In this document: in pieces, positions 1 to 5,141 of the stretch | Layout: each line of letters opens with the position of its first letter | Numbering within the stretch: position 1 is the first letter of the stretch | Assembly (NCBI GenBank): GCA_937954195.1 | Contig: CALFYR010000573.1 | Coordinates: 1-5,141, forward strand | Length of the DNA stretch: 5,141 nucleotides | Direction of reading: 5' to 3' | Source: an uncultured Dehalococcoidia bacterium | GTDB taxonomy: Bacteria > Chloroflexota > Dehalococcoidia > Tepidiformales > Tepidiformaceae | Notes under the pieces: generated by a model | The model's database searches: none | Seen by the model: only the letters and a program-made list of their open reading frames with translations | Told to the model about the DNA's origin: nothing | Translations under genes and position numbers: made by a program

Positions 1-28
1 TTGCCCGCATTTGTTTGCTCCACGCGAA

Positions 29-66
29 AGAGTTTGGGCGCGAACTCTAGCACAAGCCGCCCAAAC
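29..66 (+). promoter_or_regulatory. Two overlapping, mutually exclusive hairpins upstream of rdgB
   Basis: A 6-bp stem (AGAGTT 29-34 with AACTCT 43-48, 8-nt loop) and a 9-bp stem (GTTTGGGCG 32-40 with CGCCCAAAC 58-66, 17-nt loop) are both perfect and share bases 32-34, so only one can form at a time. No T-run follows either stem on the plus strand, so this is not a standard intrinsic terminator. It could be an operator, a leader switch or the tail of whatever lies to the left. No convincing -35/-10 pair or upstream gene was found in positions 1-112. The pairing is seen directly; the role is unknown. Confidence 0.4.
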
Positions 67-112
67 GAAAAGCGCGTTGCCTGCCGCGTCCCCTCTCCGG
101 GAAACTGGCACG

Positions 113-730
113 GTGACTGAGCCCAGCCTCCCCGAAATCCTCCTGGCGACCAACAACCCGGGCAAAGTCCGCGAGTTCCGCCGCCTGCTCCAACCGTTCG
201 GCTTTGATGTCCGAACTCCCGCGGAGGCTGGCTTCACGCTCGATGTGGAGGAGACCGGGACTTCGTACGAAGACAACGCCATCCTCAAAGCCCGGGCATT
301 TGCCGATGCGGGCGACTGCATCGCCCTCGCCGATGATTCAGGGATCGAGGTCGACGCGCTGGAGGGCGGACCCGGGATGTTCTCGGCGCGGTACGGTGGC
401 CCCGGTCTGGATGACGCCGGCCGGACGGCCTTGCTCCTCCGCGAGCTCCAAGGGATGCCGGCCTCCGGCCGAACCGCCCGCTATCGAGCAGTGGTCGCCC
501 TCGCCTGGCCCTCGAAGGCCGGACGTCAGCCGGTAACGTTCGAGGGCGTCCAGGAGGGCGCTATCGCAACCGAACCGACCGGTGAGGGAGGGTTCGGATA
601 CGACCCGGTCTTCCTGGTGGATGGAGTGCGGACCCAGGCCCAGATCAGCGATTCCGAGAAGGACGAGATGAGCCACCGTGGCCAGGCGGTCCGCACTGCG
701 GCCCACTGGCTTCTAGAGCATCTCCAGTGA
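113..730 (+). CDS. rdgB: dITP/XTP pyrophosphatase (RdgB/HAM1 family)
   Basis: This enzyme family hydrolyses non-canonical purine triphosphates (dITP/ITP, XTP) to the monophosphate and pyrophosphate in the cytoplasm, keeping deaminated bases out of DNA and RNA. The 205-residue product matches the usual length of about 200. Family motifs appear in order: LLATNNPGKVREF near the N-terminus (residues 10-22, substrate-binding T/N/K), DDSGIEVDAL from residue 74 with the catalytic acidic pair, GGPGMFSARYGG with SARY at 91-94, GGFGYDP at 159-165, and SHRG at 187-190 near the C-terminus. The frame is open back to a TTG at 11, but the GTG at 113 puts the conserved motif at the expected distance from the start. 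The ribosome site there is weak. The last codons overlap the next gene by GTGA, suggesting a two-gene operon. Family assignment is very secure; the exact start is less so. Confidence 0.95.
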   Translation: MTEPSLPEILLATNNPGKVREFRRLLQPFGFDVRTPAEAGFTLDVEETGTSYEDNAILKARAFADAGDCIALADDSGIEVDALEGGPGMFSARYGGPGLDDAGRTALLLRELQGMPASGRTARYRAVVALAWPSKAGRQPVTFEGVQEGAIATEPTGEGGFGYDPVFLVDGVRTQAQISDSEKDEMSHRGQAVRTAAHWLLEHLQ

Positions 731-1239
731 GGCGAGCCGGCGTCACCCTGGCCGGTCTCGTGCTCCTGGCGAGCGCGCCGGCCTGCGGCACACCGGATTC
801 GTCGTTTCCACCGGAACCTGTCTGCGCCACCCCCGAGCCCATCGCGACATCGCGGTCGGTGGTCGGCGTCACGTCGCCTGCTGCGTTCCTCATGCACATC
901 CGGAATTCCACGACCGAACTGCTTCGGGCCCGCGACGCGTTCGCCGAGGAATACCCCGATGACACGTTTTACCGCCGCGATGCCTTCCGGCCGGACATGG
1001 CAGCCTTCGCCGACAACCTGATCTGTTCCGCAAGCTCGTTGCGCCAGTTGGAATCCCCTATCGCTCGATTCGACGGCTGGACGGCGTCGCTCCACATCGC
1101 GCTCGACGAACTGCTCGAATGGACCCGTTTCGGCCGCGACGCGGTACGCTCCCGAAACGTAAGCGAATACCGCGAATTCCGTGCCGGGCTCGATGAACGG
1201 CTCTCGGTCGTCGAACGCATCGCGTACACGTCACCGTAA
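727..1239 (+). CDS. Uncharacterised exported or lipoprotein-like protein
   Basis: This 170-residue protein is not recognised. It starts at a GTG that overlaps the rdgB stop (GTGA, 727-730), so translation is probably coupled. The N-terminus looks like an export signal: Arg2-Arg3, a hydrophobic stretch at about 6-17, then APAC with Cys20. The proline two before the cysteine departs from the usual lipobox, so lipidation is plausible but not assured; simple secretion is the alternative. A Pro/Ser/Thr-rich linker (about 21-52, with Cys33) follows. The rest (about 53-168) is charged and apparently helical, with Cys100 and several aromatic residues, and it lacks any further membrane segment. It may be a small periplasmic or surface helical bundle. 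No catalytic motif is evident. A start at the in-frame GTG 760 would remove most of the signal, so 727 is preferred. The gene ends four bases before a strong terminator. Confidence 0.75.
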   Translation: MRRAGVTLAGLVLLASAPACGTPDSSFPPEPVCATPEPIATSRSVVGVTSPAAFLMHIRNSTTELLRARDAFAEEYPDDTFYRRDAFRPDMAAFADNLICSASSLRQLESPIARFDGWTASLHIALDELLEWTRFGRDAVRSRNVSEYREFRAGLDERLSVVERIAYTSP

Positions 1240-1242
1240 GCG

Positions 1243-1274
1243 AAACGGGCAGGCCATCGCTGGCCTGCCCGTTT
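1243..1274. terminator. Bidirectional intrinsic terminator between convergent genes
   Basis: A perfect 14-bp stem (1243-1256 with 1261-1274) closes a TCGC tetraloop. The stem begins with AAA and ends with TTT, so the RNA from either strand has a GC-rich hairpin running into U residues (GTTTGGTGGTT on plus, GTTTCGCTT on minus). It sits 3 bases after the stop of the exported-protein gene and 25 bases beyond the stop of the oppositely oriented chemoreceptor gene, exactly where one shared terminator would serve both. Confidence 0.88.
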
Positions 1275-1299
1275 GGTGGTTCGAACCTGGCTCCCGCGG

Positions 1300-3285
1300 T
1301 TACGCGAGCTTGAACTGAGCCGAAGCCGCCTGCAGACCCTGCGCGAGGTCCCGCATCTGGCTGGCTGTTGCCGCGAGTTCCTCCGCCTGCGCGGAGAGTT
1401 CCTCGGTGCTGGCCGAGACTTCCTCGGCAGAAGCGCTCGTCTCTTCGCTGGTGGCGGAAACCTGCATGATGGCGTCCGTCACGCGGCTGGTGCCGTTCGC
1501 CATTTCGCCCGCGCCTGAAGCGGAATCCCTCGCAAGGTCGGCAATCGCTTCGGCCGAAGACACGATGCGCTGCGCCCCGGACGAAAGGTCCTGGACGTCC
1601 CCCGCGATCTCCTTCATCCGCGCCGCCGAAAGTTCGACGGTCGTGATGATGCTGCGAAGGGATTCGCCGGCATCTTCCGTGATGCGTTGGCCCGCCTCGA
1701 CATCCCGGACGCCGGCCGCCATCGCCTGGACTGCTTCCTGCGTGCCCGACTGAACCTTCGCGATGAGATCGGCGATCTCCTTGGTCGATTCGCTCGAGCG
1801 TTCGGCCAGGTTGCGGACGTTCTCGGCCACCACGGCGAAGCCGCGGCCCTGCTCGCCGGCCCGCGCCGCTTCAATCGCGGCATTCAGTGCCAGGAGGTTC
1901 GTCTGCGCGGCGATCTCGTCGATGGTCTGGACGATGTTGCCGATCTGCTGGCCGTATTCGCCCAGCTGGTCGACGGTCCGGGAGGCACGCTGCACCGCCT
2001 CGGCGATCGAGCGCATCGAGGAAACGGCCTGACCGACCGCTTGCTCGCCCTGCTTGGCGGCGCTTCGTGAATCCTCAGCCGCACTCGCAACTTCTTCAGA
2101 GGCCATGGCCACCGCCATGATCCTTTCGCCCATCTGGGCAGCTTCAGCGCGGGATTGCGCCGCCGAATCAGCCGACGTCGCCGAACCGGCGGCCATCTGC
2201 TGGGCCCCGCTCGCCACCCGCTCGATTTCGCGCGCGGAATCCTGCGAAAGCGCGCTGAGCGACACGGTCGAACGCGTCACCTCGTTGATCGCCGTGGCGA
2301 TCTGACCGGTCGCGGCTGCCATCTGATCGCTCGATTCACCGAGCTGCTCCGACGCCGAGAGGATGTTCTCAGCGTTCTGCTTTACCTGCCCGATGAGCGA
2401 GCGCAGGTTCGCAATCATGCGCGAGAGGGCGTTGCCGAGCGCATCGTCCTCGCCGCGCGGCGTCACGGTCGCCGTCAGGTCGCCGTTAGCTACGGCTTCG
2501 CTGGCGGCCACCATCTCGTTCAGGTACTGCGTCATCTCCGTGAACGAGCGGGCAAGGTCGCCCATCTCGTCCTTGGAGCGGACGTTCATGCTGACGGTCA
2601 CATTGCCCCGGGCGATCGAGCCCGCGGCATGGGTCGCCTGGTTCGCTGCACCGGCGATTGATCGCGCCAGCCAGAAGGCAATGCCGAAGCCCATCAGTGC
2701 AGCGACGACAGAAATCGCGACGAGCATTGTGGTGGAAGACGATGCCGACGAGCTCGCCGCGTCCTTCGAATCGCTCGCGATCTGCGCGTTAAAGGCTGCC
2801 GATTCATCGAGTGCCGCGTTCATCGCGTTGATCGAATCGGTCATGGCACTCGCGGCAAGGAGCGCTCCAGCTTCATCGCCGCTCTCCAGAAGGGTGAGCA
2901 CCTTCTCGCGTTCGGCAATAACGGACTTTACCGTGTCTTCGATTGCTACCCACTGGGCTTCGTCTTCGGCGGTGGCATAGGTGATGTGGTAATCGAGCAT
3001 GGCCTGCTCGGCGGCCCGCATGCGGTCGCGGGACTGCTGAATCAGCGAAGCCCGCTGCGCTTCATCCCCCGTAAGGAACGCACGCTTCTCTTCCCGCGCG
3101 CTGGCGATCATGTTGGTGTTCGTAAGCAGCGCATACTCAACGCCCAGGACGTTCTCGCGGTACATATCCTGGGTTCGCGACGCAGCGCTTTGCAGCTGCA
3201 ACACTCCGAGGACCGCGACGATGCCCAGCAGGACGATCACCGCACCGAATCCCGCCAGGAGTTTCTCTCTCAACCGTAGTCGCAT
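1300..3285 (-). CDS. Methyl-accepting chemotaxis protein, transmembrane, tandem HAMP
   Basis: This transmembrane chemoreceptor would signal through CheW/CheA. The 661-residue product has a basic N-terminus (MRLRLREK), TM1 at about 11-32, an external mostly helical sensor of about 150 residues (33-186, four-helix-bundle type), TM2 at about 187-208, HAMP at about 208-258, and a second HAMP-like unit at about 259-300 (NGDLTATV, then [10 protein letters not shown]). The cytoplasmic coiled-coil follows. Its hairpin tip at about 455-497 is nearly canonical ([20 protein letters not shown], then [17 protein letters not shown]), so CheA/CheW coupling should be intact. Likely methylation Glu pairs lie at 397-398 and at 614, 621, 628 and 635 onward. 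The C-terminus lacks an NWETF-type CheR/CheB tether. The ATG at 3285 is chosen because GGAGGGG lies 12 nt upstream of it; a GTG at 3306 would add seven residues but has no ribosome site. No che genes adjoin it. The ligand cannot be inferred. Confidence 0.95.
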   Translation of the reverse strand: MRLRLREKLLAGFGAVIVLLGIVAVLGVLQLQSAASRTQDMYRENVLGVEYALLTNTNMIASAREEKRAFLTGDEAQRASLIQQSRDRMRAAEQAMLDYHITYATAEDEAQWVAIEDTVKSVIAEREKVLTLLESGDEAGALLAASAMTDSINAMNAALDESAAFNAQIASDSKDAASSSASSSTTMLVAISVVAALMGFGIAFWLARSIAGAANQATHAAGSIARGNVTVSMNVRSKDEMGDLARSFTEMTQYLNEMVAASEAVANGDLTATVTPRGEDDALGNALSRMIANLRSLIGQVKQNAENILSASEQLGESSDQMAAATGQIATAINEVTRSTVSLSALSQDSAREIERVASGAQQMAAGSATSADSAAQSRAEAAQMGERIMAVAMASEEVASAAEDSRSAAKQGEQAVGQAVSSMRSIAEAVQRASRTVDQLGEYGQQIGNIVQTIDEIAAQTNLLALNAAIEAARAGEQGRGFAVVAENVRNLAERSSESTKEIADLIAKVQSGTQEAVQAMAAGVRDVEAGQRITEDAGESLRSIITTVELSAARMKEIAGDVQDLSSGAQRIVSSAEAIADLARDSASGAGEMANGTSRVTDAIMQVSATSEETSASAEEVSASTEELSAQAEELAATASQMRDLAQGLQAASAQFKLA

Positions 3286-3297
3286 TTCTTGTGGCTT

Positions 3298-3304
3298 CCC
3301 CTCC
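3298..3304 (-). promoter_or_regulatory. Ribosome binding site for the chemoreceptor gene
   Basis: GGAGGGG on the minus strand lies 12 nt before the ATG at 3285. The spacing is somewhat long, but this is the only good Shine-Dalgarno site near the 5' end, and it lies inside the reading frame if the GTG at 3306 is used. It therefore argues for the ATG start. Confidence 0.55.
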
Positions 3305-3305
3305 A

Positions 3306-3440
3306 CGTACTACCCGTCTGCGGCTCCGGGTGCGCAGTCATCGTCGAACGCTTTGGCTATCGCTCACATAGAGGCGAACCCCTATACCACCTCCATTTCC
3401 CATGCGGATCGTCCCGCGAGAGGTTCCCGGGCGTAGTACG
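3306..3440. repeat. Inverted pair of GTAGTACG boxes flanking the divergent control region
   Basis: GTAGTACG occurs on the plus strand at 3433-3440, nine bases before the lipA ATG, and its exact reverse complement CGTACTAC at 3306-3313, so each divergent gene has the same 8-base word just upstream and pointing at it. The lipA copy extends to an 11-base dyad (GCGTA-G-TACGC, 3431-3441); the chemoreceptor copy is symmetric only over GTAGTAC. They may be matched operator half-regions or TAGTAC -10 elements. No good -35 hexamer was found at the right distance from either. An 8-base match within about 140 bases could also arise by chance. Confidence 0.4.
3368..3385 (-). promoter_or_regulatory. Small hairpin (TTCG loop) in the divergent intergenic region
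   Basis: On the minus strand the sequence ATAGGGG-TTCG-CCTCTAT folds as a 7-bp stem with one G-U pair and a UUCG loop. On the plus strand the same position is an A-C mismatch, so the RNA fold is better in the chemoreceptor direction. It could be a regulator binding site or part of that gene's leader. No function is demonstrated. Confidence 0.3.
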
Positions 3441-3448
3441 CTGGTTGC

Positions 3449-4363
3449 ATGGCAATCCGGCACCCCGAACGCCCGCCATGGCTCAAAGTCCGCTTTCCCA
3501 CCAGTGGCCCGTATTACGAGCTGCAGGAGTTGATGCGCGAGCAGTCGCTCCACACCGTCTGCGAAGAAGCGCGCTGCCCGAACATCGGTGACTGCTGGAG
3601 CCGCGGTACTGCCACCTTCATGATCCTTGGCGATACCTGCACCCGGTCGTGCGGCTTCTGCGCGGTGAAGACCGGACGGCCATATACCCTCGACACCGAA
3701 GAACCGCGCCGCGTCGCGCTCGCCATTCAGCGCATGGGCCTCAAGCATGCCGTCATCACCAGCGTGAACCGCGACGAACTCCCCGACGGCGGCGCCGGCA
3801 TCTTCGCGGAAACCATCCGCTGGGCCCGCCGGCTCTCGCCCGGAACGACCTTCGAAGTGCTGATCCCGGACTTCAAAGGCGATTGGGACGCGCTCGCTAC
3901 CGTGCTCGCCGCCGAGCCCGAAATCCTGAACCACAACACCGAGACGGTCCCCCGGCTCTACCGCACGGTCCGGCCCCAGGCCGTCTACGAGCGCTCACTG
4001 GAACTGCTGCGGGAAGCGGCGAAGATCGATCCCGGCACCATCACCAAGAGCGGCGTCATGGTCGGCCTCGGCGAAACGAAAGAGGAGCTGCTGGAGGTCT
4101 TCCGGGACCTTGCCGCGCACGATGTCCAGGTCCTTACCGTCGGCCAATACCTGCAGCCGACCCCCAAACACCTCCCCATTGCCCGCTACTACCACCCGGA
4201 TGAGTTCGCCGAGCTGAAGGCGGCGGCCATGGAAATGGGATTCTCCCATGTGGAAAGTGGCCCGCTCGTGCGAAGTTCCTACCACGCCGAAGAACAGGCG
4301 GCCCAATCCCGGAGCTTGTTCGCCCCACGCGTGCAAGAAGGGGATATCATCCCGCTGGTGTGA
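3449..4363 (+). CDS. lipA: Lipoyl synthase (radical SAM)
   Basis: LipA inserts two sulfurs at C6 and C8 of octanoyl chains carried on lipoyl domains (2-oxoacid dehydrogenase E2, glycine-cleavage H protein), using S-adenosylmethionine radical chemistry in the cytoplasm. The 304-residue product is full length. It shows the auxiliary-cluster motif C38-X4-C43-X5-C49 ([12 protein letters not shown]), whose iron-sulfur cluster is the sulfur donor, and the radical-SAM motif C64-X3-C68-X2-C71 (CTRSCGFC). Other family hallmarks are [13 protein letters not shown], the LIPDFKGD segment, [22 protein letters not shown], and the C-terminal RSSYHAEEQ with the conserved Ser that ligates the auxiliary cluster. 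The ATG at 3449 places [10 protein letters not shown] at the usual position. No Shine-Dalgarno site precedes it, so a leaderless or very short-leader mRNA is possible. lipB is not adjacent. No key residue is missing. Confidence 0.98.
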   Translation: MAIRHPERPPWLKVRFPTSGPYYELQELMREQSLHTVCEEARCPNIGDCWSRGTATFMILGDTCTRSCGFCAVKTGRPYTLDTEEPRRVALAIQRMGLKHAVITSVNRDELPDGGAGIFAETIRWARRLSPGTTFEVLIPDFKGDWDALATVLAAEPEILNHNTETVPRLYRTVRPQAVYERSLELLREAAKIDPGTITKSGVMVGLGETKEELLEVFRDLAAHDVQVLTVGQYLQPTPKHLPIARYYHPDEFAELKAAAMEMGFSHVESGPLVRSSYHAEEQAAQSRSLFAPRVQEGDIIPLV

Positions 4364-4385
4364 ATTTGGCTGGTGGCAAGGGCGA

Positions 4386-4411
4386 TCCCTAGGGGCTTCC
4401 CCGGATTGTTT
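4386..4411 (+). terminator. Possible weak terminator after lipA
   Basis: GGGG-CTT-CCCC (4392-4402) can be extended by TCC/GGA (4386-4388 with 4403-4405) across a 3-base bulge, and TTGTTT follows directly. The stem is short and the T-tract is interrupted, so it would be inefficient at best. An 8-bp palindrome CCCTAGGG (4387-4394) overlaps it and competes for the same bases. It lies 22 bases beyond the lipA stop. Confidence 0.3.
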
Positions 4412-4437
4412 ACCATCCATAACGCCCATACGGTCGT

Positions 4438-4443
4438 GAGGTG
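4438..4443 (+). promoter_or_regulatory. Likely ribosome binding site for the kinase-like gene
   Basis: GAGGTG lies 12 nt before the ATG at 4456, the same spacing seen for the chemoreceptor gene. An in-frame GTG at 4441 overlaps this site, which makes that codon an unlikely start. A possible but poor promoter (TTGTTT 4406-4411, TACGGT 4429-4434, 17-bp spacer) lies just upstream. Confidence 0.45.
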
Positions 4444-4455
4444 CAAGCTACGCCC

Positions 4456-5141
4456 ATGTCCGAAGACATGTACGAAGACGAGCAGGAACTCTACCGGCGG
4501 GAGGCGATGGGAGCCTTCGCGCATGAGGTCCGCACGCCCCTGACTTCCATCAAAATGGTGATGGAACTCGCTCGCCGCCAGTCCCGGGACGGCGAATTCA
4601 TCCTCGATGCGGAACTCGCGGACATGCTTCGCACCTCGGTCGATGACCTCCAGGAACTCGCCGACGACCTGCAGGAAGCCTCCAGGCTCGAACGCGGCAA
4701 GCTCGTCCTCGCCCAGGGTCCGTGTGACCTCGGCGCTGCCGTCGACGCAGCCCGCGACATGATGGCCCACGGCCCGGAACTCGCCGGCACCAGCCCGCAC
4801 GGCATTGAAGGCCCGTGGGATGCCCGCCGGCTCGTCCGCGCTATCGCCGGGTTTGCCCAATCAGCCAACCGCATCGGCGATGGGACCGGGACCGTCAGGT
4901 TCGATTGGGAAGAAACGGGCGGCGGACTCAAGCTCAGCTTCGCGAGCGGCAAACCCGGCGGCGAAGCCCGGCCAATTGCCGCCGACGCTGGTTTTTCGTT
5001 TTTTCGGTCACGGCAGCTTGTGGTAGCCATGGGTGGCTCCGTACACTGCAATCGGGCCGAGAGGTACGTCGAATTCGTCATCGAGTTGCCCCTGGCCCAG
5101 GGGGCGGTGCGCGTGGTTGAGCCGATGAAGATTCTCCTTGC
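4456..5141 (+). CDS. Histidine-kinase-like phosphotransfer protein with degenerate ATPase domain, fused to a receiver start (3' partial)
   Basis: The frame is open from the ATG at 4456 to the right edge (228 codons, no stop), so the gene is cut by the window. Residues 17-90 form a HisKA-type helical hairpin: an H-box with phospho-acceptor His23 (FAHEVRTPLTSI, matching HExxT), then a second helix ending ELADDLQEASRLERGKL. Residues about 92-214 follow the layout of the HATPase fold, ending in AMGGSVHC and EFVIELPLA, but the ATP motifs are eroded. The N-box Asn aligns with Ser136, the DxGxG loop is replaced around ASGKPGG (163-169), and the GxGLG loop reads GFSFF (179-183). From Met224 the in-frame sequence MKILLA is a typical receiver opening. 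There is no sensor or membrane segment. A Spo0B/ChpT-like phosphotransferase, or a kinase dependent on a partner, fits better than an active kinase. The HisKA call is strong, the loss of ATP binding is inferred from hand alignment, and the receiver call is tentative. Confidence 0.82.
   Translation, partial: MSEDMYEDEQELYRREAMGAFAHEVRTPLTSIKMVMELARRQSRDGEFILDAELADMLRTSVDDLQELADDLQEASRLERGKLVLAQGPCDLGAAVDAARDMMAHGPELAGTSPHGIEGPWDARRLVRAIAGFAQSANRIGDGTGTVRFDWEETGGGLKLSFASGKPGGEARPIAADAGFSFFRSRQLVVAMGGSVHCNRAERYVEFVIELPLAQGAVRVVEPMKILL

Noticed and set aside
1..66. Possible tRNA remnant, because of GTTCG-like and paired segments
   Set aside because: No cloverleaf with acceptor, D and anticodon arms can be drawn; only the two simple hairpins hold up.
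11..112. N-terminal extension of RdgB from a TTG at 11
   Set aside because: It would add 34 residues of no recognisable family sequence and run through the hairpin region; the GTG at 113 gives the normal RdgB N-terminus.
526..1095. Long minus-strand open frame (189 codons) across the rdgB/exported-protein junction
   Set aside because: Antisense to two well-supported plus-strand genes; low-complexity Arg/Gly-rich product typical of GC-rich shadow frames.
1370..1440. Apparent 21-base periodic repeats (recurring TTCCTC blocks)
   Set aside because: They are explained by the heptad-spaced Glu-Glu codons of the chemoreceptor on the minus strand, not by a DNA repeat element.
1687..2661. Several plus-strand open frames opposite the chemoreceptor gene
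   Set aside because: They mirror the repetitive Ala/Glu/Ser coding of the chemoreceptor coiled-coil and have no ribosome sites or recognisable products.
3338..3934. Minus-strand open frame of 198 codons opposite lipA
   Set aside because: It lies antisense to the conserved lipA catalytic region, its product shows no family features, and lipA is unambiguous.
4279..5081. Two overlapping minus-strand frames of about 190 codons opposite the kinase-like gene
   Set aside because: The plus strand shows a clear HisKA H-box and a fold-consistent downstream domain; the minus frames have compositionally biased products without motifs.

Overview
This is a 5.1 kb stretch of GC-rich bacterial chromosome. 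It carries five protein genes and no RNA genes, insertion sequences, CRISPR arrays or phage genes. Codon use looks uniform across the window, with strong G/C preference at third positions, GTG as well as ATG starts, and few strong Shine-Dalgarno sites. The organism cannot be named from these genes. A free-living, chemotactic, high-GC bacterium that makes lipoate is certain enough. A Chloroflexota-like or similar high-GC lineage is only an impression from the LipA sequence.

Layout. Positions 1-112 hold a leader with two mutually exclusive hairpins. An ITP/XTP pyrophosphatase gene (rdgB, 113-730, +) follows, then an unrecognised secreted or lipoprotein-like gene (727-1239, +) that overlaps it by four bases and is probably co-translated. 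A strong bidirectional terminator (1243-1274) separates this pair from a convergent chemoreceptor gene (1300-3285, -) with tandem HAMP-like segments. Its 5' end faces lipA (lipoyl synthase, 3449-4363, +) across a short divergent control region, where the same 8-base word lies just upstream of each gene. After lipA, a gene at 4456 runs off the right edge. It encodes a soluble protein with a good histidine-kinase dimerisation/phosphoacceptor domain, an ATP-binding domain whose nucleotide-contacting motifs have largely disappeared, and, still in frame, what looks like the first strand of a receiver domain.

How the genes relate. rdgB (nucleotide-pool cleaning) and lipA (lipoate synthesis) are housekeeping genes, and neither explains the other neighbours. 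The chemoreceptor has no che genes beside it, so it must work with a chemosensory core encoded elsewhere. The most unusual item is the truncated gene at the right edge. It resembles a histidine phosphotransferase derived from a kinase (Spo0B/ChpT-like logic) fused to a receiver, rather than an ordinary sensor kinase. No complete previously undescribed multi-gene system is visible here.
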